From positions 1-64,000 of the forward strand of contig NZ_OBMT01000002.1 of NCBI RefSeq assembly GCF_900217815.1: a DNA stretch of 64,000 nt. The letters run 5' to 3'. This stretch comes from Rhodobacter maris. GTDB lineage: Bacteria > Pseudomonadota > Alphaproteobacteria > Rhodobacterales > Rhodobacteraceae. Every line of letters starts with the position of its first letter. The stretch's first letter is position 1. The notes beneath the pieces were generated by a model. It ran no database searches and was not told where the DNA came from. It was given only the letters and a program-made list of their open reading frames with translations. A program made the translations under genes and the position numbers. Shown one piece after another: positions 29,001 through 39,900 of the stretch.

Positions 29001-30564
29001 CGCCATGGATCGTGTCGCGGTCGTCGCCCGCGTCGATCGTGTCGGCCCCTTCACCGCCGGTGATCTCGTCGGCCCCGCCGCCGCCATGGATCTCGTCATC
29101 GCCCGCGCCGCCGAGGATCGTATCATCGCCCGCGACCACATCGCCCGTTCCATCCGAGCTGTAATCGTAATGCGCATTGTCGAAAGTGCAGCCGGAGGTG
29201 CCCAGATCGACGGTCACCACGACATCGTTGTAATCATGATCGCCGAGGTTCGTCAGATCCTCGAAGCCGATCGTCACCGAACCATCGGTTTTTTCGCTGA
29301 TGCCGGTGGTATGCACGAGGCCGTCGGCATTGAGGCCGACATTCGTGCCATAGGCGGAGCTGTAATAGGTGGTGCCGGCGGGCGTGACGATGCCGATGCC
29401 GACCGTGCTACCGGTGGCAACATCGACGGTATAGGTCGTGCCCTCGGCGCTCGCCGCATTGGCGGTGAGCGTGTCGACCACAACGATATCGCCGGTGGCG
29501 GGGTCGATCGTATAGACGAAGACCGCGTTCACATAGCTTGCCGAGCCATCGCCGATGGTGACCGAGATTGTCGAAGTGGCGCCGGTGGTGCCGTCGCCAT
29601 AGATCGTGTCGTCGCCGGTGCCGCCGTCGATGTAATCATCATCGGCGCCGCCCTCGATGTAATCTTCCCCTGCGCCACCAAGGATGCTGTCGTCATCGGC
29701 GCCGCCGTAAAGGCTGTCATCCGAGCCAAGGCCCGCGAGCGTGTCGTTGCCGCCCTCGCCATAGAAAACATTGGTATAGCTGTCGGAGGCAGACGTGCCT
29801 TGATGGTCGAATCCGACAAGGCTGTCGGCATAATCCGAGCCGATGATGCCGTCGATGCCCGAGGCGATGGAATCGCCCGTCGCATCGCCGCCCGAGAGTT
29901 GACCGGTGGAGAGGTTGACGCTCACCCCCTCGTCCGAGTCCGAATAATCGATGATGTCGAGCCCGGTGCCGCCGGTGAACGTGTCATTGCCCGCGCCACC
30001 AACAAAAGTGTCGTCGCCCGCCCCGCCGTAAAGCACGTCATTGCCTGCCCCACCATCGAGCAGATCGTTGCCGTCCTCGCCATAGACAGTGTCATTGCCT
30101 GCCCCGGCCAGAACCGTGTCATCGCCCGCGCCGGCCTTGACCAGATCGGCATTGGTGCCGGTGGCATTGTCGTTGTGGTCGATCATGTCCTTTTCAGGAT
30201 CGCCGGTGTAATCATAGTCGATCAGATCGTCGCCGGTGGTGCCTTCGACCACGTAATCGCGCGTATTGGCCGCGACCGTGACCGTGACCGTGGCAGTGTC
30301 GTACCCGCCATGACCGTCGGTCACCTTGTAACAGATCGTTGCCGTTCCGGAGAACCCGCTGTTGGGCGTGAAGGTGAGCGTGCCGTCGCAGTTGACGGTG
30401 ACGGAGCCCTGCGACGAGGTCGGCGTGCCGGAGATCGACAGCGTGTCGTGGTTCGCGTCACTGTCATTGGCCAGCACATTGATCGTGACGGCAGTGTTAT
30501 AGGCCGTGCTGGCCGTGTCGTCGCGTGCGACCGGGCTCGAATTTGTATTGCACGTCAAAGTCAT
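26098..30564 (-). CDS. Giant RTX adhesin-like protein with C-terminal Hint domain
   Basis: 1488 residues. An N-terminal Ig/cadherin-like 'tandem-95' domain (about 8-95; [20 protein letters not shown]) is followed by many RTX nonapeptide blocks in three large modules, each opening with a (V)EGT-x-G-DLID-x-x-YTGDP-x-x-DMID motif. A DUF4114-like beta domain lies in the first third ([19 protein letters not shown]). A Hint domain occupies the last 170 residues ([32 protein letters not shown]). The ATG at 30564 has AGGAGAGG upstream. It is probably exported by a type I system and matures by Hint self-processing. Very acidic, as expected for Ca2+-binding rolls. Confidence 0.92.
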   Translation of the reverse strand: MTLTCNTNSSPVARDDTASTAYNTAVTINVLANDSDANHDTLSISGTPTSSQGSVTVNCDGTLTFTPNSGFSGTATICYKVTDGHGGYDTATVTVTVAANTRDYVVEGTTGDDLIDYDYTGDPEKDMIDHNDNATGTNADLVKAGAGDDTVLAGAGNDTVYGEDGNDLLDGGAGNDVLYGGAGDDTFVGGAGNDTFTGGTGLDIIDYSDSDEGVSVNLSTGQLSGGDATGDSIASGIDGIIGSDYADSLVGFDHQGTSASDSYTNVFYGEGGNDTLAGLGSDDSLYGGADDDSILGGAGEDYIEGGADDDYIDGGTGDDTIYGDGTTGATSTISVTIGDGSASYVNAVFVYTIDPATGDIVVVDTLTANAASAEGTTYTVDVATGSTVGIGIVTPAGTTYYSSAYGTNVGLNADGLVHTTGISEKTDGSVTIGFEDLTNLGDHDYNDVVVTVDLGTSGCTFDNAHYDYSSDGTGDVVAGDDTILGGAGDDEIHGGGGADEITGGEGADTIDAGDDRDTIHGAAGDVVDGGAGGDDWDVLDLTGEGAYRVVNTTTDSNGNGLDGTVEFLDADGNVTGTLSFTEIEEITGDDMRDGIVEGTDGADLIDTTYTGDPDGDMIDAGDAIIAGDGPDDDRVEAGAGNDTVLAGEGDDTVWAGTGNDSVEGGVGDDSLLGEGGNDTLRGGEGDDTLDGGAGDDSLIGGTGDDSILGGDGNDTISGVAGDDTVEGGAGNDQITTGAGSDSVDGGDGDDYINTRNSAAAPDLGYPGLYSADTDPTDDMDTVSGGAGNDTILTGDDRDYIDAGAGNDVVDAGVDEDTVLGGAGDDLITAGEGDDSVDGGDGNDTIYGGLGPTVPDLINVPDATDLVQDNGMDTLHGGAGNDVIYGEDDDDEIYGDAGNDYLDGGIDEDTIFGGTGNDTIIGGDGADSLSGGDDRDTFLVGSASAGIGDVIDGEEGGDDYDTLDLTGAGPVSIAYDPSNPENGTVSFLDDSGNVLGTLDFTNIETVILDEGDGYVEGTDGADLIDYDYTGDPEGDMIDHTDALIAGDAPNDDRVLAGAGNDTVYAGEGDDTVWAGAGDDYVEGGNSDDSLLGEAGNDTLIGGEGQDTLSGGDGNDSLDGGNSSDSLDGGTGDDTLIGGEGNDTLLGGDGNDLLDGGSASDTLKGGAGNDTLLGGEGDDRLSGDEGDDVLTGGQGQDSLVGGEGNDTLTGGSGVDTLIGGDDRDTFIVASQDDGNHDSIDGGEGGDDYDTLNLTGAGPLVIDYDPTNPENGTVRFLDTNGNVTGSLTFQNIENVIPCFTPGTLVATPRGERRVEELREGDKILTRDNGIQEIRWVGRRDMSRDELIAAPHLRPVLIKAGSLGNGLPERDMLVSPNHRMLVANERTALYFEEHEVLVAAKHLVDNRGVKPVETLGTSYIHFLFDRHEVVLANGAWTESFQPGDQTLGGMGNAQRAEIFELFPELKTRTGIDAYGAARKTLKKHEAALLLQG

Positions 30565-31501
30565 GACAGCCTCTCCTAATAACCGCCTGCAGGCCGGAGA
30601 CCTGCGAATTTCCCGTGCCCGGCCCGCGAGCCGGGATCGTGAGGGAGAGTCAGCGACCCGCCCCGGACACGTTGCGCGTACCGGCATGATCGACGCAGAG
30701 GATGCACGAACCCTTCCGCCCGAAGGCGGTTCTTGCGATCAAAGGTTCGATGTCGGAACGGGATGGCAGATCACCCCGTCATCGGCAGCACCCGAATTTC
30801 TGCGCATCTCCGAAAGATGCCGTTCCCACGCGACCGCCCCCACGGCCAGAAGCCCCCCAGTCGGGCTTGACCGGTGATACCAAGCGTCGCAACGCGCTGT
30901 AACGCGAAATCTGCCCCAATCTTGCCGCCTTTTCGCCTCGCTCGGGCGAAGGCATGCCGCAAACGCGCCGCAAACGCGCCGCGACCAAGGCGGAACTGTT
31001 TCCGAACAGGCGCCCAGCCGGGCCATCCACTCGATTAAAATAATTTTACTTACAGATATTTACCCGAAGTATGGCGTGCAACGCGGCTTTGGCGCCGTGG
31101 TCCTTCGGCGCCGATCGTCTCCCGATGCGCAACATGCTTCACACCCGACGGTTTCCGATCCGGCATCAATCTTCGGCTCCAAAACGAACAATCCGGTCAA
31201 AGCGATTGTTCCGCGATTGTCTCCAAAGCGATCGAAAGGGCGCTTTTGTCCGGGCCTCCAGCGACCGCACCGAGAATCACCCTTTGTTCATCACGATGCC
31301 GAAGCTCCCGGCACCGCGTCTTCCCCGATCTGCCGCGGATGAGACGGCATATCCTTCAGCGCGCAAACCGGAGCGGTGGATGCGGAAGCCGCTTTCCGCA
31401 AGCGCCGAGTTGTGCAAGACCCTCGAATGATCTAGAGACTGCGCCATGAATCGTGCCCGGAACGCGCATCGTTCAACTACAGCAAACCAGAACGCGACCC
31501 G
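30565..31501. other. 937-base gap without a supportable gene
   Basis: Between the giant RTX gene and dusA. It contains an AT-rich patch at 31030-31062 that could hold a promoter, an imperfect repeat of GCCGCAAACGC near 30955-30982 and a weak 6-bp hairpin near 30932-30950. Open frames here have neither family similarity that I recognise nor a good ribosome site. It is presumably the long regulatory region of the RTX gene and/or decayed sequence. Confidence 0.6.
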
Positions 31502-32518
31502 ATGATTGAACGGCAAAGCCCTGAGAATGCTATGAACAATGCCACCCGTGCGGCGCGGCTTTCGGTTGCGCCGATGATGGACTGGACAGACCGGCATTGC
31601 CGTATGTTCCACCGCATGATCTCGCGCCATGCACTCCTTTATACTGAAATGGTCACTGCACCGGCCGTGATCCATGGCAAACGCGCACAACTGCTCGATT
31701 ACAGCGCGCTCGAGCATCCGGTTGCGCTTCAGCTTGGCGGCTCGGATCCGGCAGAGCTGGGCGCAGCCACCCGGATCGCCGCGGACTGGGGCTACGACGA
31801 GATCAACCTCAATGTCGGCTGCCCCTCGGACCGGGTGCAATCCGGCGCTTTCGGGGCGGTGCTGATGAAGACCCCCGATCTTGTGGCGCGCTGCGTCGAG
31901 ACGATGATCGCCGCGTCCCCGGTTGAGGTGACGGTGAAATGCCGGATCGGCGTGGACGACCAGATCGCCGAGGAGGTGTTGCCGGCCTTCCTGCGCACCG
32001 TTTCCGCCGCGGGGGTGCGCCGCTTCACACTCCATGCCCGCAAGGCCTGGCTGCAGGGGCTCAGCCCGAAGGAAAACCGCGAGATCCCGCCGCTCGATTA
32101 TGCGCTTGTCCATGCGATGAAACGAGAATTTCCCGAGCTGCATCTGAGCCTCAACGGCGGGGTGGCAACGCTCGCGCAGGTCGAGACGCATCTCGCGGCG
32201 GGGATGGACGGGGTGATGGTCGGGCGCGCCGCTTACGGCGAGCCGATGGAGGTTCTGGGCGGCGCCGATGAAGCGCTCTGGGGCGAGGGCGCATCGCGCT
32301 CGGCCTTCGAGGTGGCGGAGGCGATGAAACCCTATATCGCGGCGCATCTCGCTGCGGGCGGGCGGCTCCATCAGATCACGCGCCACATGCTCGGCCTCTT
32401 TCACGGCCGCCCCGGTGCGCGCGGCTGGCGCCGGGTGCTTTCCGAAGGGGCGACGCGCGAGGGGGCGGGGCTTGCCCTATACGACCGCGCCCTTGCCGAA
32501 GTGATGCACGACACGTGA
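31502..32518 (+). CDS. dusA: tRNA-dihydrouridine synthase A
   Basis: 338 residues. A FMN-dependent TIM-barrel enzyme that reduces uridine 20/20a in the D-loop of tRNA. It shows LSVAPMMDWTDRHCRMFHR near the N-terminus, the catalytic Cys in NLNVGCPSDRVQSGAFGAVLM (the run after the Cys being a DusA mark), and ITRHMLGLFHGRPGARGWRR near the C-terminus. The start at 31502 has no clear Shine-Dalgarno; an ATG at 31532 (10 residues shorter) is equally possible. Followed by palindromes at the convergent junction with mazG. Confidence 0.94.
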   Translation: MIERQSPENAMNNATRAARLSVAPMMDWTDRHCRMFHRMISRHALLYTEMVTAPAVIHGKRAQLLDYSALEHPVALQLGGSDPAELGAATRIAADWGYDEINLNVGCPSDRVQSGAFGAVLMKTPDLVARCVETMIAASPVEVTVKCRIGVDDQIAEEVLPAFLRTVSAAGVRRFTLHARKAWLQGLSPKENREIPPLDYALVHAMKREFPELHLSLNGGVATLAQVETHLAAGMDGVMVGRAAYGEPMEVLGGADEALWGEGASRSAFEVAEAMKPYIAAHLAAGGRLHQITRHMLGLFHGRPGARGWRRVLSEGATREGAGLALYDRALAEVMHDT

Positions 32519-32539
32519 GGCCGGGCGCCGGATGGGGCT

Positions 32540-32591
32540 CCGGGGAAGGCGTACCTTCCCCGGGCGGGGGCGCGGGGGCTGCGGCCCCCGC
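32540..32591. terminator. Palindromic terminator-like elements between dusA and mazG
   Basis: CCGGGGAAGG / CCTTCCCCGG (32540-32563, four-base loop) and GCGGGGGC / GCCCCCGC (32572-32591). The second matches the module at 18022-18040. There is no T-run, so they are as likely repetitive palindromes as terminators. Confidence 0.55.
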
Positions 32592-32614
32592 TTCCCCCTC
32601 TGCCTCTCGGCAAC

Positions 32615-33445
32615 TCAGAGCCCCGCGCGCTTCGCCGCGTTCCAGAGCCCGTCCATCTCGTCAAGATCGCTCTGATCGGGCCGTTTCCCCGCTTTTGCCA
32701 GCTCCGCCTCGATAAAGCCGAAGCGCCGGGTGAACTTGCCATTTGCCGCGCGCAGACAGGCCTCCGCATCGAGCCCGAGATGCCGGCCCAGGTTCACCAT
32801 GACAAAGAGCATGTCGCCATATTCCTCGGCGAGTTCCTCGGGGCCGAGAGCGTCGCGCGCCTCGACGAGCTCATGCGCCTCCTCGGTGATCTTCTCGACC
32901 ACTTCGCGCGTCGAGGGCCAGTCAAACCCCACCCGCGCCGCGCGCTTTTGCAGCTTCAGCGCCCGGGTGAGCGCAGGCAACCCAAGCGCCACCCCATCGA
33001 GCACCCCCGCCTCGGCCTTGGCCGCGCGCTCGGCGGATTTGATTTTCTCCCAATCTTCCGTCTGTTGCGCGGCACTCTTTACCCGGCTCTCGGCCCCGAA
33101 CACATGCGGATGGCGCGCGATCATCTTGGCCGAGATCGTCTTCAGCACCCCGACCAGATCGAAATGCCCCGCCTCTTCGGCCATCTGCGCATGATAGACG
33201 ACCTGCAGCGCCAGATCGCCGAGCTCGCCTTCAAGCTCGCCCCAGGCCTGCCGTTCGATGGCATCGGCCACCTCATGCGCCTCCTCGATCGTATAAGGCG
33301 CGATCGAGGCAAAATCCTGTTCAATGTCCCAGGGGCAGCCGGTCTCGGGATCGCGCAGACAGGCCATGATCGCCGCGAGCCGGGTGATCTGAACGCCCAG
33401 TTCACCGGTTTCGTCGAACAGCATCGGATCGGTCGGTTTCACCAT
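32615..33445 (-). CDS. mazG: Nucleoside triphosphate pyrophosphohydrolase MazG
   Basis: 276 residues, the full-length two-domain MazG that hydrolyses NTPs and dNTPs to monophosphates and pyrophosphate for pool sanitation. The first MazG domain has YTIEEAHEVADAIERQ and ELGDLALQVVYHAQMA (E-E-x-x-E and E-x-x-D motifs). The second has KITEEAHELVEARD and EYGDMLFVMVNLGRHL. It is divergent from the M20 amidohydrolase with 62 bases between. Confidence 0.95.
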   Translation of the reverse strand: MVKPTDPMLFDETGELGVQITRLAAIMACLRDPETGCPWDIEQDFASIAPYTIEEAHEVADAIERQAWGELEGELGDLALQVVYHAQMAEEAGHFDLVGVLKTISAKMIARHPHVFGAESRVKSAAQQTEDWEKIKSAERAAKAEAGVLDGVALGLPALTRALKLQKRAARVGFDWPSTREVVEKITEEAHELVEARDALGPEELAEEYGDMLFVMVNLGRHLGLDAEACLRAANGKFTRRFGFIEAELAKAGKRPDQSDLDEMDGLWNAAKRAGL

Positions 33446-33507
33446 TGCCTCTCGCTCCTCTCAGGTCCATCTAGGTCAGTATCCCTTTCGCAATACCAGA
33501 GTCCATC

Positions 33508-34671
33508 ATGCCCGTGATCAACCGTATCGCCGCCCTCGCCCCGGAGATGAAGGAGTGGCGGCGCTGGCTGCACCGCCACCCGGAACTTGAGTTTGCCCTG
33601 CCGCAAACGGCCGCTTTCGTGGCCGAACGCCTGCGCGAGATCGGCGTCGACGAGATCCATGAGGGGATTGCCACTTCCGGCATCGTGGCGCTGATCAAGG
33701 GGCGCGAGGCCGGGCCCACGATCGGGTTGCGCGCCGATATGGATGCGCTGCCGATCGAGGAATTGACCGGCGCCGATTACGCCTCCGAACATCCCGGCAA
33801 GATGCATGCCTGCGGCCATGACGGGCATACGACGATGCTTCTCGGCGCGGCCAAATATCTGGCGGAGACGCGCAATTTCGCGGGCACCGTGGCGCTTCTG
33901 TTCCAGCCCGCCGAAGAAGACGGCGGCGGCGGCGAGGTGATGGTGAAAGAAGGGGTGATGGAGCGTTTCGGCATCACCCAGGTCTTCGGCATCCATAATG
34001 CGCCGAACCTGCCCATTGGCCATTTCCAGACCACGCAGGGGCCGCTCATGGCCGCGGTCGATACCGCTTGGGTGACGGTAACCGGGCTTGGCGGGCATGG
34101 CGCCACGCCGCATGAATGCATCGACCCGATCCCGGCGATCACTGCGATGGTGGGATCTTTGCAGACGATCGTCAGCCGCAACCTCTTCCCGCTCGACGAG
34201 CTTGTGGTCTCGGTGACGCAGATCCATGTCGGCTCCGCCAACAACATCATCCCTGAAAGCGGCTGGTTCTGCGCCACGATCCGCTCCTTCACACCCGAAG
34301 TGCGGGCGATGGTCGAGAAACGCTTTCATGAAATCGTCGAGGGCACGGCCGCGGCCTTTGGCGTGAAAGTCGAGATCCGCTATGACCGGGGCTATCCGCC
34401 CACCGTGAACGATGCCGAAAAGGCGCGCTTCGCGGCCGAGGTGGCGCGCGAGATCTCGGGCGCGGAGGCGGTCTGCGACGATGCCGGGCGCGAGATGGGG
34501 GCGGAGGATTTTTCCTACATGCTCGAGGCGCGGCCGGGGGCCTATCTGTTCCTCGGCATCGGCCCGGGCGCAGGGCTGCATCACCCGGCTTACGATTTCA
34601 ACGATGAGGCCGCGCCGATCGGTGCGAGCTTCTTTGCCCGGCTGGTCGAGCGCGCGCTCCCGGTCGGCTGA
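33508..34671 (+). CDS. M20-family amidohydrolase (hippurate hydrolase-like)
   Basis: 387 residues. A di-metal amidohydrolase of the M20D type that cleaves N-acyl amino acids such as hippurate or indole-acetyl conjugates. Signs are WRRWLHRHPELEF at the start, the metal site HACGHDGHTTML near residues 98-109, the metal-bridging Glu in FQPAEEDGGGGEVMV, the dimerisation domain with GHGATPHECIDPI and a late His in GPGAGLHHPAYDFND. Substrate is not decided by sequence. It appears to be a single gene. Confidence 0.92.
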   Translation: MPVINRIAALAPEMKEWRRWLHRHPELEFALPQTAAFVAERLREIGVDEIHEGIATSGIVALIKGREAGPTIGLRADMDALPIEELTGADYASEHPGKMHACGHDGHTTMLLGAAKYLAETRNFAGTVALLFQPAEEDGGGGEVMVKEGVMERFGITQVFGIHNAPNLPIGHFQTTQGPLMAAVDTAWVTVTGLGGHGATPHECIDPIPAITAMVGSLQTIVSRNLFPLDELVVSVTQIHVGSANNIIPESGWFCATIRSFTPEVRAMVEKRFHEIVEGTAAAFGVKVEIRYDRGYPPTVNDAEKARFAAEVAREISGAEAVCDDAGREMGAEDFSYMLEARPGAYLFLGIGPGAGLHHPAYDFNDEAAPIGASFFARLVERALPVG

Positions 34672-34819
34672 GGGGTGCGGCCGCCCTGCCCTGCAAACGC
34701 CCGGGCCGGATCGGCCGGGCCTGCATTGGTCGGGGCAGGTCTTTGCGCAAGCGGGAAAAAGACGCCGGGCGGGGCAGGATCTGCCTCAGGCCTCGCCGGC
34801 CCCGGCTTGGACCTGCGGC

Positions 34820-36685
34820 TCAGAGCGCGGACATGCAGCCGCTGTACCCCTCAAGCAGCGCCGCCTCGAACCGATTGACGAAATCCCGGGAGTCGCCCAG
34901 CGTGCGCTCCCAGGCGCCGCCCGCAAGATGTGCACGCAACCGGCCATGCCGCTCCGGCGACAGGGCGATCGCGACCGCGAGCTCTTCATACTGCGGCAGA
35001 TCGGCGGCGACGCAGTCGTCAAGCCCGACCGCGGTGAGCAAGCTCGCCCCCATCCGCGCCACGAAGGCCCGCCCGAGCGTTGTCACGAGCGGCAGGCCCA
35101 TGCGCAGCGCATCCGAGGCGATGGTGCCCGCATTGTAGGGGGTGGTGTCGAGGAAGAGATCCGCCAGCCCGAGACGGGCGCGATAGCGCGCCGGATCGGT
35201 GCGCCCGGCAAAGATCAGCCGCTCCGGCGCGAGCCCTGCTGCCGCCCAACGCGCCGCAAGCGCCGCGCGGGAAACGGGATTGTCGCCGATCAGCCAGAGC
35301 ACGGAGCCGGGCACACGCGCGACGATGCGGCACCAGCTCTCCCAGACCGGCTCTGTCAGCTTGTAGTGATGAGACATGCAGGTGAAGACGAAGGCGGTCT
35401 CGGGCAAGCCTTCTGCGGCGCGGGTAAGATGCGGCAGAGCGGGCATGCGCCCGTCATTGGCCTGATAGCACCCCTGCAGGCGCAGCGGCCGCGGCTGGTA
35501 TAGCGCATCCATCTCGGGCGGGATGGTGACCGCATCGCAGATCAGGAAATCCATCTCCGGCAGCGGCACCGGCCCGATATAGCCCAGGTAGGTTGCCTGC
35601 ATCGGTGCAGGCTTGCGGCGCAGGATCGGCAGCCGTGCGCCCTTGGTGAGGCCGTTCAGATCGATCAGGATGTCGATCTCGTCGTCGCGGATGCGCTGTG
35701 CTGCCTCCGCATCGGAAAGCGCGGAGATCGGCACATGATGATCGAGCGCGGCAAGCACCCGATCGCGGATATCACTGCCATCCTCGGGCGAGCAATCATA
35801 GCCCCAGATCTCGAAACGCGTGCGATCGTGCCGCTCAAGCAGTTCGGCAATCAGGAAGCTCATCGCATGGCGGCAGAAGTCGGAAGAGAGATAGCCGATC
35901 CGCAGCCGCTCATGGTGATACCCGCCGGGCGGAAGCGGCAGATGCGCGACATCGGGCACATTGCGGCGGATCCAGTCGGAGCCGATCGCCGCCTGCCGGA
36001 GAGGATCGTCAACGAGCGCCAGAGCGGCGAGCGGCCCGGCGTTCAACTCGGCCTGTTCTTCCGTGACGGCCGGGATCGCCAGAGCCGTCGGCGGCCAGGC
36101 AACGCAGCGCTGGCGATTGTGCACCAGATGCTGGATGACATTGGGCTGATCGGGCGCCAGCAGGAGCGCCGCGCGCGCCTCGTCGATGGCCTCGCCGAGC
36201 CTGCCCTGTTCCTCGAGCATCCGGGCGAGCTGCACATGGATCTGCCGCCGCGCCTCAACGGGCAGGAGCGCCTCGCGCAACGCGTCAATCGCGGCTTCGC
36301 GCGCCCCGGCGCCTTCGAGCGCGAGGCCCCGCCCGAGAGCCCCTTGCCAGAGTGCGGGCTGCAAACGGAATGCCGTGCTGAACGCCAGGGCGGCCTCCTG
36401 ATGCCCTCCCTGCTGCTGCAGGGCCACCCCGAGATTGTACCAGACCGGTGCCGCTTCTATCCCGCGTCCGGGCTGTGCGAGCCAATCCCGGTAGAGCATC
36501 GCCGCTTCGGGCGCGGGGCGTTCCTCAAGCAGGCCGATCAGCGCGCCGGCGTCCAGCCGGGCGAGGCCGCCCGCCCCGCTCCCGCCACCGAGGCTTGCCT
36601 CCCCCTCCGATTCCTCTCCGGACGGTCGAGAGACCATGGCCAGTTCTTGCGGAACCCGGGTCTGTATCTTGGCAATGTGGGACAA
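34820..36685 (-). CDS. GT41-like O-linked glycosyltransferase with N-terminal TPR region
   Basis: 621 residues. Residues about 60-200 read as tetratricopeptide-type helical pairs (VWYNLGVALQQQGGHQEAAL, AIDEARAALLLAPDQPNVIQ). Residues about 260-610 match the O-GlcNAc-transferase/SPINDLY fold: RIGYLSSDFCRHAMSFLI, DILIDLNGLTKGAR, QATYLGYIGPVPLPEMDFLI and the nucleotide-sugar loop DTTPYNAGTIASDALRMGLP. Such enzymes attach a sugar to Ser/Thr of proteins in the cytosol. The start is TTG at 36685 with AAAGGA nine bases upstream; an ATG 16 codons later is an alternative. It is divergent from a giant Ser/Thr-rich octapeptide protein, its most obvious candidate substrate. Confidence 0.88.
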   Translation of the reverse strand: MSHIAKIQTRVPQELAMVSRPSGEESEGEASLGGGSGAGGLARLDAGALIGLLEERPAPEAAMLYRDWLAQPGRGIEAAPVWYNLGVALQQQGGHQEAALAFSTAFRLQPALWQGALGRGLALEGAGAREAAIDALREALLPVEARRQIHVQLARMLEEQGRLGEAIDEARAALLLAPDQPNVIQHLVHNRQRCVAWPPTALAIPAVTEEQAELNAGPLAALALVDDPLRQAAIGSDWIRRNVPDVAHLPLPPGGYHHERLRIGYLSSDFCRHAMSFLIAELLERHDRTRFEIWGYDCSPEDGSDIRDRVLAALDHHVPISALSDAEAAQRIRDDEIDILIDLNGLTKGARLPILRRKPAPMQATYLGYIGPVPLPEMDFLICDAVTIPPEMDALYQPRPLRLQGCYQANDGRMPALPHLTRAAEGLPETAFVFTCMSHHYKLTEPVWESWCRIVARVPGSVLWLIGDNPVSRAALAARWAAAGLAPERLIFAGRTDPARYRARLGLADLFLDTTPYNAGTIASDALRMGLPLVTTLGRAFVARMGASLLTAVGLDDCVAADLPQYEELAVAIALSPERHGRLRAHLAGGAWERTLGDSRDFVNRFEAALLEGYSGCMSAL

Positions 36686-36762
36686 GCGGAGATCCTTTCT
36701 GGAAACCGGCCCCGGCGGGCCATCCGGCGAATCCTCTCAGTTCAGCGTTAATGCCCGCTTAA

Positions 36763-36806
36763 TGCGGCTCGTTTAAGCAAAGTGATGCGCCTCGTTTAGG
36801 CAAAGT
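36763..36806. repeat. 21-bp direct repeat in the divergent promoter region
   Basis: Two copies of a 21-bp sequence at 36763-36783 and 36786-36806 (period 23 bases) differ at two positions and share CTCGTTTA and GCAAAGT cores. They lie between the divergent glycosyltransferase and octapeptide-protein genes, so a dimeric regulator bound on one DNA face about every two turns is plausible. Confidence 0.6.
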
Positions 36807-36977
36807 TTACGCACTTTGTGACACCCGAGCACACCAAAGCGCAGCGCTGTTTACGCCTCGCTAAGATGTTTTCTGCACTTTTCCCTCTGTGCGGGTGTCC
36901 GGCATCCGGCGCAGCTTGTCTCGATAAAAAGCTTCGGGGCGGAACCAACCAGAGTCCATTTTGTTCGGGAAAAACAA

Positions 36978-39900
36978 ATGCCTGTCATCTCCAGCCTGAC
37001 CACCGCCCAGATCGCCGCGCTGAGCACGAGTGCCATTGCCGCTCTGACCTCTACAGACGTTGCGAGCTTGACCACCGATCAAGTCTCTGCCTTGACCTCG
37101 ACCCAGATCCCCGCGCTGACCAAAACCGCGGTGACGGGGCTGACCTCGGCACAGACCGGAGCGCTTTCCACCGATCAGGTCGCCGCGCTGAGCACGCTGC
37201 AGGTCGCTGCTATTTCCACCTCCGGGATCAAGGGTCTCGGCACCGCCGAAATCGTCGCTCTGGGCACCGATCAGGCGGCTGTGCTTTCCGCCAAACAGCT
37301 TGGCGCACTCGCCTCCGACCAGATCGCTGCCATCGAAACCGCTGATCTTGCCGCGATCGGCAAAGGCGCGTTCAAGGGCTTGACCTCGAGCCAGGTTGCC
37401 GCGCTCTCCACCGATCAGGTCGCTGCGCTGACCACCGATCAGGTGGCCAAGATCTCCACCGCCGGGATCAAGGGGCTTGGCACCGCCGAAGTCGCCGCGC
37501 TCGGCACCGATCAGGCCGCCGCGCTTTCCGCCAAACAACTCAGCGGGCTCACCTCCGCCCAGATTGGCGCCATCGAGACCGCCGATCTCGCAGCTCTGAG
37601 CACCGCCGCGATCAAGGGCCTTACCTCGGCCCAGGTCGCCGCGCTCAGCACCGATCAGGTCGCCGCACTCGGCACGGCGCAGATCGCCGCCTTCTCCAAG
37701 GCCGGCGTCGCAGGGTTTGAAACCGCCGATCTCGTTGCGCTCGGCACAGCCGGTATGGCGCCGCTCGGCAAGCGCGGGGTTGCCGCGCTCTCCTCGACGC
37801 AAATCGACGCGCTTTCGACCGACCAGATCGCCGCGCTGACCACCGATCAGATGGCGAAGATCTCCACCGTCGGGATCAAGGGGCTTGGCACCGCCGAAGT
37901 CGCCGCGCTCGGCACCGATCAGGTCGCCGCGCTTTCCGCCAAACAACTCGGCGCGCTGACCTCCGCCCAGTTCGCCGCCATTGAAACCGCCGATCTGGCT
38001 GCGATCGCCACCGCGGCGATCAAGGGCCTCACCTCGACGCAGATCGCGGCGCTCTCCACCGATCAGGTGAGCGCGCTTGGCTCGGCGCAAATCGCCGCCC
38101 TCTCCAAAGGCGCGATTGCCGGGTTCGAAACCGCGGATCTTGTCGCCCTCGGCACCGCCGGTATGGCACCGCTCGGCAAGCGCGGGGTTGCCGCGCTTGG
38201 CTCGGCGCAGATCGACGCGCTTTCGACCGATCAGATCGCCGCGCTGACCACCGATCAGGTGGCCAAGATCTCCACCGCCGGGATCAAGGGGCTTGGCACC
38301 GCCGAAGTCGCCGCGCTGGGCACCGATCAGGCCGCCGCGCTTTCCGCCAAACAGCTCGCCGCGCTGACCTCGGCCCAGTTCGCCGCCATTGAAACCGCCG
38401 ATCTCGCCGCGCTCGGCACCGCCGCGGTCAAGGGTCTCACCTCCGCCCAGGTCGCCGCGCTCTCCACCGATCAGGTGGGCGCGCTCGGCTCGGCGCAGAT
38501 CGCCGCCCTCACCAAGGGCGCAGTTGCAGGGTTCGAAACCGCGGATCTGGCCGCGCTCGGCACCGCGGGCATGGCGCCGCTGGGCAAGTCCGGCGTTGCT
38601 GCGCTCTCCTCGACGCAAATCGACGCACTCTCGACCGATCAGATCGCCGCACTTTCCACCGATCAGGTGGCCAAGATCTCCACCGCCGGTATCAAGGGGC
38701 TTGGCACGGCTGAAATCGCCGCGCTCGGCACCGATCAAGCTGCCGCGCTTTCCGCCAAGCAGCTCGGTGCGCTGACCTCGGCCCAGTTCGCAGCCATCGA
38801 AACCGTCGATCTGGCCGCGCTTGCCACCGGGGCAATCAAGGGCCTCACCTCGGCCCAGGTCGCGGCGCTCTCCACCGATCAGGTGGCGGCGCTCGGCTCG
38901 GCGCAAATCGCCGCGCTCACCAAGGGTGCGGTCGCAGGGTTCGAAACCGCAGATCTCGTTGCCCTGGGCACGGCCGGCATGGCGCCGCTCGGCAAGTCCG
39001 GCGTTGCCGCGCTCTCCTCGACGCAGATCGATGCACTTTCGACGGATCAGATCGCTGCGCTCGGCACCGATCAGATCGCCAAGATCTCCACGGCCGGGAT
39101 CAAGGGCCTCGGCACGGCCGAAGTTGCCGCGCTCGGCACCGATCAGGCCGCCGCACTTTCCGCCCAACAGCTCAGTGCGCTGACCTCGGCGCAGTTCGCC
39201 GCGATCGAGACCGCCGATCTGGCCGCATTGAGCACCGCCGCGATCAAGGGCCTCACCTCGACCCAAGTGGCCGCGCTGAGCACTGATCAGGTGGCCGCGC
39301 TGGGCTCGGCGCAGCTCGCCGCGCTTACTGCCACGGCGGTTGCCGGGTTCGAGACGGCCGATCTCGCCGCGCTCGGCACCGCGGGCATGGCGCCGCTTGG
39401 CAAGACCGGGATCGCCGCGCTCTCTTCGACGCAAATCGCCGCGCTCTCGACCGATCAGATCGCCGCTCTGGGCACCGATCAGGTGTCTTCGATCTCCACC
39501 ACCGGGATCAAGGGCCTCGGCACGGCCGAAGTTGCCGCGCTCGGCACCGATCAGGCCGCCGCGCTTTCCGCCAAACAGCTCGGGGCAATGACCTCGGCGC
39601 AGTTCGCCGCGATCGAGACCGCCGATCTGGCCGCGCTGAACACCGCCGCGATCAAGGGCCTCACTTCGGCCCAGGTGGCCGCGCTGAGCACCGATCAGGT
39701 CGCGGCCCTCGGAACAGCGCAACTTGCCGCGCTCACCGCCGCTGCGGTGGCCGGGTTCGAAACGGCCGATCTGGCCGCGCTCGGTACGGCCGGCATGGCG
39801 CCGCTCGGCAAAACCGGGATCGCCGCGCTTTCCTCGACGCAAATCGCAGCACTCTCGACCGATCAGATCGTCGCTCTGGGCACCGACCAGGTGGCCGCGA

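Noticed and set aside
27253-30579. A 1108-codon open frame opposite the giant RTX gene
   Set aside because: It mirrors the GGxGxDx codons; the sense strand has clear RTX, DUF4114-like and Hint domains and a strong ribosome site.
31071-31430. 119-codon ORF upstream of dusA
   Set aside because: Start lacks a Shine-Dalgarno, composition resembles non-coding sequence and several equally long frames overlap it.
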